Part shown: positions 1 to 9,847 of the stretch, one piece after another | Numbering within the stretch: the first letter of the stretch is position 1 | Layout of the letters: each line of letters starts with the position of its first letter | Assembly: GCA_013289825.1 (NCBI GenBank) | Contig: JABCZF010000020.1 | Span: forward strand, 29,169 to 93,168 | Length of the DNA: 64,000 nucleotides | Source: Acidobacteriota bacterium | GTDB lineage: Bacteria > Acidobacteriota > Terriglobia > Acidiferrales > UBA7541 | Direction of reading: 5' to 3' | The notes under the pieces: model-generated | Told to the model about the DNA's origin: nothing | Databases searched by the model: none | What the model saw: the letters and a program-made list of their open reading frames with translations, nothing else | Made by a program: the position numbers and the translations under genes

Positions 1-52
1 CCCCGAGCGGCAGGGCCACGACTAGCGCCGCGATGACTGCAAGATTTCGCAT
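1..52 (-). CDS. Secreted protein, N-terminal fragment only
   Basis: The gene runs off the left edge. The visible 17 codons read MRNLAVIAALVVALPLG, which has the charged start and hydrophobic core of a Sec signal peptide. A good ribosome binding site (GGTGAGGA) lies about 7 bases upstream of the ATG at 52. It begins 21 bases after the mfd stop, so it is probably co-transcribed with mfd. In many bacteria a SurA/PpiC-type periplasmic peptidyl-prolyl isomerase lies next to mfd, which would fit, but the fragment is too short to decide. Confidence 0.6.
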   Translation of the reverse strand, partial: MRNLAVIAALVVALPLG

Positions 53-73
53 GGAGTTCCTCACCTATAGAGT

Positions 74-3000
74 TTAGCTCTGGCCTTCGAGGCCGAGCAA
101 TACGTTTCTGAGAGCGCCCGGAACGGACTCGCCGCGGGTGGTTTCCAGCCAAAGCACGCCGCTGGGGTCAAGTTTGATGCCCTTGCGCGAGCGCACGACT
201 TGAACGAGTGTGGCGGGATCGAGCGGCGTTTCCGCGTGGAAGCGGATCGCGATGCGGTTGCCCTGGCGCTCGACCGCCGAGATGCGCAGGCGCTCACACA
301 TGGATTTGAGGACGGCATACTCCAAAAGGTTTTCTACGGTGGCGGGCGGGGCGCCGAAGCGGTCGGTCAGTTCGCGGTGGACGTCCTGTTTTTCTTCCTG
401 GCTGGCGATAGAGGAGATGCGTTTGTAGGTACGCAGGCGGAGGTTCTCGCTCTGGATGTAGTTTTCGGGGATGCGCACGTCTAGGCCGAGGCTCAGGGTG
501 GTGCGCAGCTCGGGGACGCCTTCTTCGCCCTTTAGCTTGGAAACGGCGCGCTCGAGCATTTGGCAATACATGTCAAAGCCGATGGCTTCGATGTGCCCGT
601 GCTGCTGGCGGCCCAGCATGTTGCCGGCGCCGCGAAGTTCGAGGTCGAGAGCGGCAATACGGAAGCCGGCGCCCAGTTCGCTGAACTCTTTCATGGCGGA
701 GAGGCGTTTGCGGGCGATTTCGGAGAGGGCCGTGTCCGGGGGAACCAGGAGATAGGCATAGGCGCGTTGATGCGAACGGCCGACCCGGCCTCGCAATTGA
801 TAGAGTTCGGCTAGGCCGAGGCGGTCAGCGCGATTGATGAGGATGGTGTTGGCGCGGGGGATGTCCAGGCCATTCTCGACGATGGTGGTGGCGACCATCA
901 CGTCGGCTTCGTCGCGTATGAATTTCAGCATTACGCTTTCTAGCTCTTTTTCGCCCATTTGACCGTGACCGACGACTACGCGGGCTTTTGGTACGAGCTT
1001 TTGGACCAGAATTGCCAGCGAGTAGATAGATTCGACGCGGTTGTGGATGAAATAAACCTGCCCTTCGCGGGCCAGTTCGTTCTCGATGGCGCGACGGACC
1101 AAGTCTTCCTGGAAGGAAGCGACCACCGTCTGGATCGCCAGTCGGTCGCGCGGCGGAGTTTCGATTACGGACATATCGCGCAGGCCCACGAGCGACATGT
1201 GCAGAGTGCGCGGAATGGGTGTGGCGGAGAGAGCCAGTGCGTCGACGTTTTGGCGCATCTCTTTGAGGCGTTCCTTGTGGGCCACGCCAAAGCGTTGTTC
1301 CTCGTCCACGACGAGCAGGCCGAGGTCCTGGAACTTGACGTCTTTCGAGAGCAGGCGGTGCGTGCCGATGACTATGTCGACCTTGCCGGCTTCGAGGTCG
1401 GCAAGAATTTTCTTTTGTGCTGCAGGGCTGCGGAAGCGGCTGAGCATTTCGATGCGCACGGGAAATGCAGCGAAACGTTGTTTGAAGGTTTCGAAATGCT
1501 GGAAGGCGAGAATGGTTGTGGGCGCGAGAACCGCGACCTGCTTGCTGTCGGAGACGGATTTGAAGGCCGCGCGCATGGCTACTTCCGTTTTTCCGTACCC
1601 GACATCGCCGCAGAGGAGGCGGTCCATCGGAGTGGGGCGCTCCATGTCGCGCTTGATGTCGGCGATGGCGGCGTTTTGGTCGGCGGTTTCTTCGAATTCG
1701 AAGGCGTCTTCGAATTCTCGCTGGAAATTGCCGTCGGCGGAAAATGCAAAACCTTGGGCTGTTTTGCGAGCGGCATAGAGGGTGAGGAGTTGATCCGCCA
1801 TGTCTTCGAGGGATTTGCGGACGCGGGTTTTGCGCGTATTCCAGCCGGTGCCGCCTAGTTTGTCGAGTGTGGGGTGCGAACCTTCGACGACCCGATAACT
1901 TTGCACCAGGTCCATGCGTTCGAGAGGGACGTAGAGGCGCGCGTCGTCGGCATAGCGGAGGAGCATGAATTCGCCACGGTGGCCATCGGATTCGATCTGG
2001 CGGAGCCCTTCGAACTGGCCGATACCGTGATCCACGTGAACGATGAAGTCTCCGGGTCTCAGTTCGGCGAAATCGGTGAAGAAGCCGGAGGTGCGGATTT
2101 TGTGGCTGGGGCGCTCGACCGTGGGGGCCACATCGAAAAGATCAGCGTGGCCAAAGATGGTCAACCTGGCTTCAGGAAAAGTCACGCCTTCGGCAAACGG
2201 TGCGCGAATCAGCAGCAGGCCGGCGGTTTCCAGCGCGCCTTCGGCGGTGAAACCGGCGGCGGCGTTTTCCGATTCGCCGAGGACGTACGGCACGTCGTAT
2301 TCGCGGGAGATGTCGGCGAGGCGTTCGAGCTCGCCGGTGCTTGCAGCGGTGAGGAAAGCCTTCCCGCCTGAGGCCAGCTGCGATTTCACTGCACTCATGC
2401 ACGCAGCAACGTCACCATGGAAGCGCGAACTGGGTCTGGAAGAGAGTTCTAATTGCGGAACGGCGCCGATGTTGACGTCGAGCTGCTGCAGATGGGCTTC
2501 GGAAGTCTTTCTGAGGGCGCTTCGGAACTCTTGTTCATTTAAAAAGAAATGCATAGCGGAGGGCGCAGTGGCGCTTCCGTGGCGCTCGTAGATTTCGGTA
2601 GCGTGCGTCAGATGTTTTTCGGCGGCCTCGTGCAAGTTTTGCGGTTCGTCCAAAAAGACGATCGGTTTGAGCGAGCTTTCAGCAAGTTCGAAGAGCGAAC
2701 TCTGGCCGCTTTGCTCGGAAGGTCCGAAGAAAGAGGTTGTTTCCCAGGACGGAGCCGGCGATTGTGTTGCGCCGACTAGCGTGGCTACGTTCCATTCGGT
2801 GAGAGGCAGGAGCGTGGTGCGCTGGACCGGTGCGATGGAGCGCTGCGTGCGCGGGTCAAATTCGCGTACCGACTCGACCGTGTCTCCCAGCAGCTCGATT
2901 CTTACCGGGCGCGGCGCTTCGGCGGAAAAAACGTCGACGATGCCGCCGCGCATGGCGAACTGGCCGGGTAGCTCAACCATTTCGGTGCGGGTATAGCCGA

Positions 3001-3508
3001 CGCCCGAGAGATGCTCGATGAATTCCTCAAGCGGGACTTCGGCGTCTTTGGTAAGCGTTCGCGCGAGCGAAAGATAGAGCGTCGCATCTTGATAGCGCCA
3101 AAGAGCCGCTTGCACGGGAGCGATGACTAGCGAAACTTGGCCATCGGTCAGTCGGAATAGCGTTGCGGCGCGGCGTTCGAGAATGTCAGGGTGCGGGCTC
3201 TGCGATTCCCAGGGCAGCGTGTCGAACGCCGGGAGCGTTGCGATTCCTCCGCTTATTCCTGGGAAAACGTTCGAGAAAAAGCGGACCGTTTCCGCGAGGG
3301 CTTCGGCGCGGCGATTCGAATCGGTGATGAAAAAGGCGGGGCGGCGTAGCTCATGGGTGAGATATGCGGCGAGTAGAGCTTTGGCGACATCATGCAGGCC
3401 GGAAAGAGAGATGTGTTGCGCCCCATCGCGCAGTGCGCCCAGCGCGCCTTCCACCGACGGGTGGCGGAGCACAGCATCCAATCGCTCGCGAACGGCGGGA
3501 AGAATCAT
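74..3508 (-). CDS. mfd: Transcription-repair coupling factor Mfd
   Basis: This is a full-length 1144-residue Mfd, the DNA translocase that removes RNA polymerase stalled at lesions and recruits UvrA for nucleotide excision repair in the cytoplasm. The N-terminal third is the UvrB-like region. A CarD-like RNA-polymerase-interaction domain lies near residue 490 (PGDFIVHVDHGIGQFEGL). A RecG-like translocase follows, with Walker A GDVGYGKTEVA near residue 633 and a DEEQRFG helicase motif II near 735. The remaining helicase motifs (LSATPIPRTL, QLRGRVGRS) and the C-terminal TRCF domain are present. The ATG lies 9 bases after the rfaE2 stop, so the two are one transcription unit. Length and motifs match the family, and I see nothing missing. 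Confidence 0.97.
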   Translation of the reverse strand: MILPAVRERLDAVLRHPSVEGALGALRDGAQHISLSGLHDVAKALLAAYLTHELRRPAFFITDSNRRAEALAETVRFFSNVFPGISGGIATLPAFDTLPWESQSPHPDILERRAATLFRLTDGQVSLVIAPVQAALWRYQDATLYLSLARTLTKDAEVPLEEFIEHLSGVGYTRTEMVELPGQFAMRGGIVDVFSAEAPRPVRIELLGDTVESVREFDPRTQRSIAPVQRTTLLPLTEWNVATLVGATQSPAPSWETTSFFGPSEQSGQSSLFELAESSLKPIVFLDEPQNLHEAAEKHLTHATEIYERHGSATAPSAMHFFLNEQEFRSALRKTSEAHLQQLDVNIGAVPQLELSSRPSSRFHGDVAACMSAVKSQLASGGKAFLTAASTGELERLADISREYDVPYVLGESENAAAGFTAEGALETAGLLLIRAPFAEGVTFPEARLTIFGHADLFDVAPTVERPSHKIRTSGFFTDFAELRPGDFIVHVDHGIGQFEGLRQIESDGHRGEFMLLRYADDARLYVPLERMDLVQSYRVVEGSHPTLDKLGGTGWNTRKTRVRKSLEDMADQLLTLYAARKTAQGFAFSADGNFQREFEDAFEFEETADQNAAIADIKRDMERPTPMDRLLCGDVGYGKTEVAMRAAFKSVSDSKQVAVLAPTTILAFQHFETFKQRFAAFPVRIEMLSRFRSPAAQKKILADLEAGKVDIVIGTHRLLSKDVKFQDLGLLVVDEEQRFGVAHKERLKEMRQNVDALALSATPIPRTLHMSLVGLRDMSVIETPPRDRLAIQTVVASFQEDLVRRAIENELAREGQVYFIHNRVESIYSLAILVQKLVPKARVVVGHGQMGEKELESVMLKFIRDEADVMVATTIVENGLDIPRANTILINRADRLGLAELYQLRGRVGRSHQRAYAYLLVPPDTALSEIARKRLSAMKEFSELGAGFRIAALDLELRGAGNMLGRQQHGHIEAIGFDMYCQMLERAVSKLKGEEGVPELRTTLSLGLDVRIPENYIQSENLRLRTYKRISSIASQEEKQDVHRELTDRFGAPPATVENLLEYAVLKSMCERLRISAVERQGNRIAIRFHAETPLDPATLVQVVRSRKGIKLDPSGVLWLETTRGESVPGALRNVLLGLEGQS

Positions 3509-3517
3509 GCGTGGGCG

Positions 3518-4036
3518 TCAGGCTTCCACGCGAGAGGCACGAGCGCCTTCGCGGATCTTTCCGAGGATGGCCGTGGTGGAGTAACCCGGGACTACGGGAA
3601 TGGAAACGACGCGGCCGCCGGCGGCTTCTACTTCTTCGCGGCCGACGATTTGATCGCCGGGCCAGTCGCCGCCTTTTACAAGCACATCCGGAAGCAGACG
3701 GGCGATGACTTCCTGTGGCGTGAGATCATCGAAAATCACGACCGCGTCGACGCATTCTAGCGCAGCCAGAATTTCGGCACGCTCGCGTTCCGGCACGACC
3801 GGACGCCCGGCACCTTTCAGTTGGCGGACACTGGCATCACTGTTGAGGCCGACAATGAGCGCGTCCCCGAGACCGCGAGCTTGCTCGAGACTGCCGATGT
3901 GCCCGGGGTGCAGCAAATCGAAACAGCCGTTGGTGAAGACGACCTGGCGTCCGTTGCGTTTCTCGCGGCCAAACCGCAGAATCGCTTGCTCCAGAGTCAG
4001 AATCTCCAGGTTCAAAGGGACTCCATGAATGCCCAC
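3518..4036 (-). CDS. rfaE2: D-glycero-beta-D-manno-heptose 1-phosphate adenylyltransferase (RfaE2/HldE C-domain type)
   Basis: This 172-residue protein has the cytidylyltransferase-like fold: the nucleotide-binding signature [20 protein letters not shown] carries the HxGH motif, and a conserved GGDW segment follows near residue 120. The family transfers AMP to heptose 1-phosphate to make ADP-heptose for the lipopolysaccharide inner core in the cytoplasm. It is the stand-alone domain and lacks the N-terminal kinase half of a fused HldE, so a separate heptose kinase should exist elsewhere. A GTG start at 4036 is preceded by AGGA. A TTG at 4015 is an alternative start. It heads the mfd transcription unit and is divergent from the gene at 4117. 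Confidence 0.93.
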   Translation of the reverse strand: MGIHGVPLNLEILTLEQAILRFGREKRNGRQVVFTNGCFDLLHPGHIGSLEQARGLGDALIVGLNSDASVRQLKGAGRPVVPERERAEILAALECVDAVVIFDDLTPQEVIARLLPDVLVKGGDWPGDQIVGREEVEAAGGRVVSIPVVPGYSTTAILGKIREGARASRVEA

Positions 4037-4116
4037 GCAAAAACAATCCTGGCGCTAGATGAAAAGCTAGTTTATCACGCACCGCGGGGGCTGCGCTTCG
4101 GCGCCGGGAGCCTCTC

Positions 4117-5658
4117 GTGAAAGCCAACAAGACGATTCGCGCGCTTGCCGGCGCGGGACTTTGCGGCCTCGCTCTGTGGCTGGCTCTCGCAGTTCCCTAC
4201 CAATCGCATACTTTTCGGATTGACGCCGGTGGATGCCGTTTGGTGACCGACATCGTGGAGCCGGCGGGAGGCCCGCCACAGGGCTACGTTGTTCTTCTCC
4301 ATGGGCTCTCGGCGAACAAACGGATCATGTCCTACATCGCGGCGGGGTTTGCGGCTCAAGGGTTACGCGTCTTTGTGCCGGACTTGCCGGGACACGGGCG
4401 GACTGACGGTCCTTTCTCATACCAACGATGCGATCAGTGCAGCGAAAACCTGGTGCGCGAGCTGGTGGCGCGCGGTTTGCTTGATCCGGAACGCACAATT
4501 CTGGCGGGGCATTCGCTGGGCGGGGCCCTGGCGTTGCGCGTTGCCGGGCGCCTGCCGGTCGGTGGAGTGATAGCGATTTCGCCGGCTCCCATGCGGCCGA
4601 TTCGGGGAATCTCGCCGGAAATGATGCCGTTTCATGAGTTTGGGGCGCCGCCGGCTCATTCGTTGGTTATGAGCGCCGCTTGGGAGTCGGAAAGAATCCG
4701 GGGCGGAGCTCGAGATTTGCTGCCGACTCCGGGCGATGGAACGAGCGAATATATTGTGATTCCGCGCTCGACCCATGTCAGCATCCTGTTCGACAGCACG
4801 GCGATGTCAGACGCACAGAACTGGGCAGTTCGCGTTTTGCATTTGGAATCCAAGCCGACTTTGCCCACACGCCGGGGGATTCTTGGATTCTTCGCGGGGT
4901 TTCTAGGGATACTCTTGCTTGCCGGGCCTTTTCTTCGGGAAGTTTTCGAGAGCAAGAAACAGACCGCCCCAGTGGTTGAAACCGTTGTCGCAGTCCGAAA
5001 AGGCCGGGCTTCGATCGAACTTGCCATCATCGCGCTCGGCACCGTCGGGTTGCTCTCCTACGGGAATCCGCTCCGCGTGCTGCATTTGTTTGAAGGCGAC
5101 TATCTCGCAAGCTTTCTTCTGGTTCTGGGAGTCGTCTTGCTCGTTTTGCATTGGAATACGCTGCGGGGTTTGTTTAGCACCGGCACAATCGACGGCCCGC
5201 CGGCCAGACCTCTGTACTTCACCCTGCTTGCGGCCGGCTTCGCGGCGTTTCTTCTGCACTTCCTGGTCACCGCATGGATTGATTTGACCCTCAGCGAGGC
5301 ATGGATAACCGCGGCGCGCTGGACACGCTTTACCCCGCTCTTCGTCGCCGTGCTTCCTTATCACCTCGCGGAGGAGTTCTTGCTTGGTCCGACGGTTCCC
5401 GGCAAGGGATCACGTCGATTGTTCACAGCGCTCGGGCTTCGATTGACGGCGTGGGGCGCGATCGTTGCGGGAATATTCCTCTTGCACAGCGGAGAAGTGT
5501 TGCTCGTTCTGCTGGCGCCTTACTTTGGGCTATTTTGCGTGCTACAGAGGTGGGCGATGAATGTTGTCCGGGAAGTTACGGCCTCGCCCGCAGCGACCGC
5601 CCTTTTCGGTGCTATACTGCTCACCGGGTTTTGCCTGGTGGTCTTCCCCACCACTTGA
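4117..5658 (+). CDS. Alpha/beta hydrolase fused to a polytopic membrane domain
   Basis: The N-terminal half (residues about 45-240), after one membrane anchor (residues 7-27), is a serine alpha/beta hydrolase of the monoacylglycerol-lipase/lysophospholipase type. The oxyanion segment is VVLLHGLSANKR, the nucleophile elbow is GHSLGG near residue 130, and a DLPGHGRTDG loop is present. The C-terminal half (about 250-513) has roughly seven hydrophobic segments, with the polar sequence YHLAEEFLLGP between two of them. I do not recognise this second domain. A GTG start at 4117 follows GGGAG with good spacing. The substrate is unknown; a lipid or acyl ester at the membrane is an inference from the architecture. 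Confidence 0.8.
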   Translation: MKANKTIRALAGAGLCGLALWLALAVPYQSHTFRIDAGGCRLVTDIVEPAGGPPQGYVVLLHGLSANKRIMSYIAAGFAAQGLRVFVPDLPGHGRTDGPFSYQRCDQCSENLVRELVARGLLDPERTILAGHSLGGALALRVAGRLPVGGVIAISPAPMRPIRGISPEMMPFHEFGAPPAHSLVMSAAWESERIRGGARDLLPTPGDGTSEYIVIPRSTHVSILFDSTAMSDAQNWAVRVLHLESKPTLPTRRGILGFFAGFLGILLLAGPFLREVFESKKQTAPVVETVVAVRKGRASIELAIIALGTVGLLSYGNPLRVLHLFEGDYLASFLLVLGVVLLVLHWNTLRGLFSTGTIDGPPARPLYFTLLAAGFAAFLLHFLVTAWIDLTLSEAWITAARWTRFTPLFVAVLPYHLAEEFLLGPTVPGKGSRRLFTALGLRLTAWGAIVAGIFLLHSGEVLLVLLAPYFGLFCVLQRWAMNVVREVTASPAATALFGAILLTGFCLVVFPTT

Positions 5659-5758
5659 TGGGGCCCGTTACCTAGAAAAATCGATTGCCAAACCCAGCCG
5701 CCGCCTGCAGTTTCCCGCGTCCAGGGACGGACTTTAAGGCCATCAGCGAGATAGGATC

Positions 5759-6949
5759 ATGGCAGAGATAGCGATCGTCGGCGGCGGACCTTCCGGCGCG
5801 ATGTGCGGTGAGCAGCTTGCACGCGCAGGGCATAAAGTTCAAATATTTGATGAGCGCCTCGCATGGGAAAAGCCGTGCGGCGGAGGGCTGACGCACAAAG
5901 CGGTCGAGTGTTTCCCTTTCTTGCTGGACAACCCTTATCCCAAGAAGCTGGTGCGTGCGGTCGAACTGATCAGCAGCAACGATCAACGCGCAAGTCTCGA
6001 AATGACCCACCCCATTGTGATTTATTCGCGAAGGGTGCTCAATGGCATGTTGCTGGACCGCGCCAAGGCCGCAGGTTGCCGCGTGCAGCAAGCACACGTG
6101 CTTGGCGTCGATACGAGCACGACAAAGCCGCGCTACTCCGTGGACGGCGAGTGGCGGAGTGCTGATTTTCTAGTGCTGGCGGCAGGCGCACGCAATCAGA
6201 TCGCACCCGAAACGCGCCCGCTCCAGCGCGACGAACTGGAAATGACGCAGGGCTACTTCGTTCCGCAGACCGCCGACTCCATTACCGTGAAGTTCCTCCC
6301 GCACTTCGAGGGCTACATTTGGTCCTTTCCGCGTTGCGACCATCTTTCTGTAGGGATTTGCGGAAGCATGGCCGCACATACCAGCGCAGAGCTGAAGACG
6401 CATCTAAGCGCCTTCATGGAGAAGCACGGAATCTCGACGGAAGGCGCAAAGTTTTACAGTCACGTGCTGCCATCGCCGAGAGAGAGCACGCTTTCCGATC
6501 GGCCGGTTCTGGGCAAGAATTGGGCGCTGGTTGGCGATGCAGCGGCTTGGGTGGACCCGCTAACGGGCGAAGGGCTATTCTACGCGATGCGCTCCGGTGA
6601 ATTGTTGGGCCGCTCACTCGCAGAAGGCTGCCCGGAAAAGTACATGGCTTGGGTCAAAGCGGCTTTCTCGTCCGAACTGGAATTCGCCGCGCGCATTGTG
6701 CGGAGGTTCTACCGCGGCTCTTTTCTCGGCACGGCCGTAACCACGCACATGGTCCAGTTCATGAACCGCAGCGCCGTGTTTCGCCAGTTGATGAGCGATC
6801 TTTTCAGCGGAACGCAGGATTACACTAGCCTCAAACGCCGGCTTTGGGGCCACCTGGGCATCACCGTGAGTGAATTCATCGCCAGCGTATTGAACCTGGA
6901 GCGTCCCGCGGCGGCGCAGGTTCCACGCGGCGGCGCAGCGGGTGATTAG
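5759..6949 (+). CDS. Geranylgeranyl-reductase-family FAD-dependent oxidoreductase
   Basis: This 396-residue flavoprotein starts with a Rossmann dinucleotide-binding motif (VGGGPSGAMCGEQLARAGH) followed by the acidic end of strand 2 (FDER). A second FAD motif, GDAAAWVDPLTGEGLFYAMRSG, lies near residue 260. The CGGGLTHKA segment after the first motif is typical of the GG-reductase/digeranylgeranylglycerophospholipid-reductase group, which also contains other isoprenoid or aromatic monooxygenase-like members. It probably acts on a lipid or isoprenoid substrate at the membrane face, but the substrate cannot be read from sequence. It stands alone and converges on the SDR gene. Confidence 0.85.
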   Translation: MAEIAIVGGGPSGAMCGEQLARAGHKVQIFDERLAWEKPCGGGLTHKAVECFPFLLDNPYPKKLVRAVELISSNDQRASLEMTHPIVIYSRRVLNGMLLDRAKAAGCRVQQAHVLGVDTSTTKPRYSVDGEWRSADFLVLAAGARNQIAPETRPLQRDELEMTQGYFVPQTADSITVKFLPHFEGYIWSFPRCDHLSVGICGSMAAHTSAELKTHLSAFMEKHGISTEGAKFYSHVLPSPRESTLSDRPVLGKNWALVGDAAAWVDPLTGEGLFYAMRSGELLGRSLAEGCPEKYMAWVKAAFSSELEFAARIVRRFYRGSFLGTAVTTHMVQFMNRSAVFRQLMSDLFSGTQDYTSLKRRLWGHLGITVSEFIASVLNLERPAAAQVPRGGAAGD

Positions 6950-6987
6950 ATGTTTCGCCGAGTAGCGCCGGCCACGATCCACTTCCT

Positions 6988-7758
6988 TTATCGTCCACCG
7001 CTAACCGCAAGGATCGCTCCCGTAGTGTAAGAAGCTGCCGGGGAGAGCAGCCACAAAACCGCTTCGGCGATTTCTTGCGGGCTTCCCGCGCGACCCATGG
7101 GAATCGTCGGAGCCAAGCGTGCCGGCCGATCCGGATCGCCACTCGCGGCATGGAGCTCGGTAAGGACATGTCCCGGAGCCACGGCGTTTACGCGAATCCC
7201 TTCGGCTGCGACCTCCCGAGCGAGGCCCAGCGTGAACGTGTCCAGAGCGCCTTTTGATGCCGCATAGTGCACCCATTCTCCGGCCCCGCCGATTTGCGCC
7301 GCGCGCGAGGAAATATTCACGATGGTTCCGCCGTTCCGGCCATTTCGTCGAGACATGCGCCGCACGGCTTCTCGTGCGCAGAGTATCGCGCCGATCACAT
7401 TCAAGGCGAATACCTGTGTGAGTGTTGCGCTGGTAACCGCTTCGACGCGCGCAAAACCTCCGGTGACCCCGGCATTGTTCACCAAGCCGGTGAGCGGCCC
7501 TAACTCGCGTTCGGAGGTCTGGAATAGCCTAAGGATTTCGTCTTCGCGCGAGATGTCGGCCTGGATGGCGGTGGCGCGTCCACCCGACGAGGTAATGTTC
7601 CGCACCACATCCGCTGCGGACTGCGCGTCTCGCGCGTAGTTCACGGCTACGGAGAAACCGCGCGCGCTTGCCAGCATGGCTACCGCCCGACCGATGCCCC
7701 GGCCCGCGCCGGTTACGATCAGAGTGCCCCCGGAAGCATTATTGTCCATATCATTCAT
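6988..7758 (-). CDS. Short-chain dehydrogenase/reductase (SDR, FabG-like)
   Basis: This 256-residue classical SDR has the cofactor motif TGAGRGIG near the N terminus, an NNAG motif, a catalytic serine in NISSRA, and the catalytic YxxxK pair in YAASK. It also has the PG motif that follows strand 6 (VAPGHVLTE). The family performs NAD(P)-dependent oxidoreduction of hydroxyl/keto groups, and the FabG-like subgroup is most similar. The ATG at 7758 is preceded by AAGGA; a GTG at 7779 would add seven residues. It is divergent from the ABC transporter gene, with its promoter in the short gap. Substrate unknown. Confidence 0.88.
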   Translation of the reverse strand: MNDMDNNASGGTLIVTGAGRGIGRAVAMLASARGFSVAVNYARDAQSAADVVRNITSSGGRATAIQADISREDEILRLFQTSERELGPLTGLVNNAGVTGGFARVEAVTSATLTQVFALNVIGAILCAREAVRRMSRRNGRNGGTIVNISSRAAQIGGAGEWVHYAASKGALDTFTLGLAREVAAEGIRVNAVAPGHVLTELHAASGDPDRPARLAPTIPMGRAGSPQEIAEAVLWLLSPAASYTTGAILAVSGGR

Positions 7759-7845
7759 GTGCCGTCCTTGTTCGAACACCGATTGAAATGTACTCTACCT
7801 GTTAGCGTGCGCATCCAAGAAAGATCGTCGAGCCGATCCCAAATT

Positions 7846-9759
7846 ATGGCATCCGAGCCGAAACCCGAGACACGCACTAAAGCGGAAAAGATAAAGAGCC
7901 ACTGGAAAGCGCTTCCGGAAGTTTGGGCTCTGATTAAGCCCCGCCGCAGCCTGCTGGCCTTCGGCCTGGTTCTGATGGCCATCAATCGCTTCTCCGGACT
8001 GGTCCTTCCTCTGTCGACGAAGTATTTCATAGATAACGTAGTGGTAAAAAAGCAGATCCACCTACTGACGCCGATTGTCCTGGGCGTGCTGCTGGCTACA
8101 CTCATCCAAGGACTTACGTCCTTCACGCTGACCCAACTCCTCTCGAAATCGGCGCAGCGAATGATCACCGACCTTCGAAAGAAGGTGCAGGCGCACATCG
8201 GGCTTTTACCTGTTTCCTTTTACGATGCGAACAAAACCGGCGTGCTCGTTTCACGGATCATGAGCGACGTCGAAGGCGTGCGCAATCTCATCGGCACTGG
8301 ACTGGTTGAATTTGCAGGCGGTTTAATGACCGCCGTAATCGCGCTGGGCTACCTCATGTATACCAGCCTCAGCATGACCGCCGTGGCGTTTGCCATTCTC
8401 GTGGCGTTCGCGATTTTAATCAGCAAAGCGTTTAAAACGATTCGCCCGATTTTCCGCGCGCGGCCCAAGATTACCGCGGAAGTTACCGGGAGACTGACGG
8501 AGTCACTCGGCGGCGTGCGTGTGGTGAAGGGCTACCATGCCGAGGAACGCGAAGAAGGTGTCTTCGCGGGAGGTGTGCAGCGCCTGCTCGACAACGTCCT
8601 CAAAACACTTACGGCCACCTCCCTGATGAGCCTTTCCGCCGCGGGTCTGATGGGCCTGGTCAGCGCCAGCATCATGGAGTTCGGCGCCCACAAGATGCTC
8701 GCGGCCAGCATGACGCTCGGGCAGTTTATTTCGTTCATCTTCTTCCTGGGGTTGTTGATCGCTCCTGTTTTTCAGATTGTGGCCATTGGCACGCAAATCA
8801 CGGAAGCCATCACCGGTCTCGAACGCACCCGTGAGATTTTGAATGAATCCAAGGAAGACGCAGACCCCCAGCGCACCGTCACTCTCGGGCGCATCGACGG
8901 CAGGATCGTTATGGAAGGCGTCAACTTCGCTTACGACACACGCAAGGAAGTGCTTCACGATGTCAGCTTTGGGGCCGAACCCGGGGCCGTCACGGCGCTC
9001 GTGGGCCCGAGCGGGGCTGGGAAATCCACCATTATCGGATTGGTTGCGGCGTTTTACGTGCCGTCCAGCGGGCGCGTGCTCGTTGACGGAGTCGATCTAG
9101 CCACGGCGAGGCTCAATTCCTACCGAACGCAGCTTGGCGTTGTCCTTCAGGAAACATTTCTATTCGACGGCACGATCCGCGAAAATGTGGCGTTTGCCCG
9201 CCCCGAGGCGACGCAAGACGAGATTCTGGCGGCCTGCCACATTGCCCGAGTCGACGAATTCGCCGAATCCTTCGAGAATAAGTACGACACCATCGTGGGT
9301 GAGCGCGGCGTCAAGCTCTCCGGAGGACAAAAGCAGCGTGTCTCCATCGCTCGCGCTATCCTCGCCGATCCGCGCATCCTGATTCTCGACGAAGCGACTT
9401 CCAGCCTCGATTCCGAATCCGAGGCGCTGATTCAAGAGGGACTCCGCTATCTCATGCGCGGGCGCACAACCTTTGTGATCGCCCATCGCCTCTCGACGAT
9501 TCGCCGCGCCGACCAAATTCTTGTGGTGGAGGAGGGCCGCATCATCGAACGCGGGAACCACGCGTCACTTTACGCCGCTGCGGGCCGCTACTACGATCTC
9601 TATACCAAGCAACACGAGGTCGAGAGCAATCTCTTCCTCGCGCCCGGCGAAGGCTCGACGGGAACGGAAGATGCAGACGCGACACGGACGTCGTCTATGG
9701 GAGGCGCTGGGGCGGCCCTGCCCGACGCAATCCGCTTGATCCGCGGGCAAAACAACTGA
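7846..9759 (+). CDS. ABC transporter half-molecule, permease fused to ATPase (MsbA/exporter type)
   Basis: This is a 637-residue exporter with an N-terminal six-helix type IV transmembrane domain (about residues 40-310) and a C-terminal nucleotide-binding domain. The ATPase shows Walker A GPSGAGKST, Q-loop VLQETFLF, signature LSGGQKQR, Walker B ILILDEATSSLD and the switch histidine in IAHRLST, so it should be active as a homodimer. MsbA-like members flip lipid A or lipids, and others export drugs or peptides. No partner gene indicates which applies. I chose the ATG at 7846 because the upstream frame to 7759 overlaps the divergent SDR start and looks non-coding. The C-terminal 30 residues are low-complexity. 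Confidence 0.9.
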   Translation: MASEPKPETRTKAEKIKSHWKALPEVWALIKPRRSLLAFGLVLMAINRFSGLVLPLSTKYFIDNVVVKKQIHLLTPIVLGVLLATLIQGLTSFTLTQLLSKSAQRMITDLRKKVQAHIGLLPVSFYDANKTGVLVSRIMSDVEGVRNLIGTGLVEFAGGLMTAVIALGYLMYTSLSMTAVAFAILVAFAILISKAFKTIRPIFRARPKITAEVTGRLTESLGGVRVVKGYHAEEREEGVFAGGVQRLLDNVLKTLTATSLMSLSAAGLMGLVSASIMEFGAHKMLAASMTLGQFISFIFFLGLLIAPVFQIVAIGTQITEAITGLERTREILNESKEDADPQRTVTLGRIDGRIVMEGVNFAYDTRKEVLHDVSFGAEPGAVTALVGPSGAGKSTIIGLVAAFYVPSSGRVLVDGVDLATARLNSYRTQLGVVLQETFLFDGTIRENVAFARPEATQDEILAACHIARVDEFAESFENKYDTIVGERGVKLSGGQKQRVSIARAILADPRILILDEATSSLDSESEALIQEGLRYLMRGRTTFVIAHRLSTIRRADQILVVEEGRIIERGNHASLYAAAGRYYDLYTKQHEVESNLFLAPGEGSTGTEDADATRTSSMGGAGAALPDAIRLIRGQNN

Positions 9760-9847
9760 CCTAACAGAATTATAGTTTTGGAAAAAAACTGAGCGCGGCC
9801 CCTACTGATTTCCCGTCGCGAGCTCGTTCGAAGCTTCTTCCGCCGAG

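Noticed and set aside
959..1858. Long open frame on the plus strand opposite mfd
   Set aside because: It is the antisense shadow of the highly conserved Mfd sequence; no ribosome binding site and no recognisable product.
7759..7845. Upstream 29 codons of the ABC transporter frame
   Set aside because: They overlap the divergent SDR promoter/start and do not resemble the N terminus of exporters.
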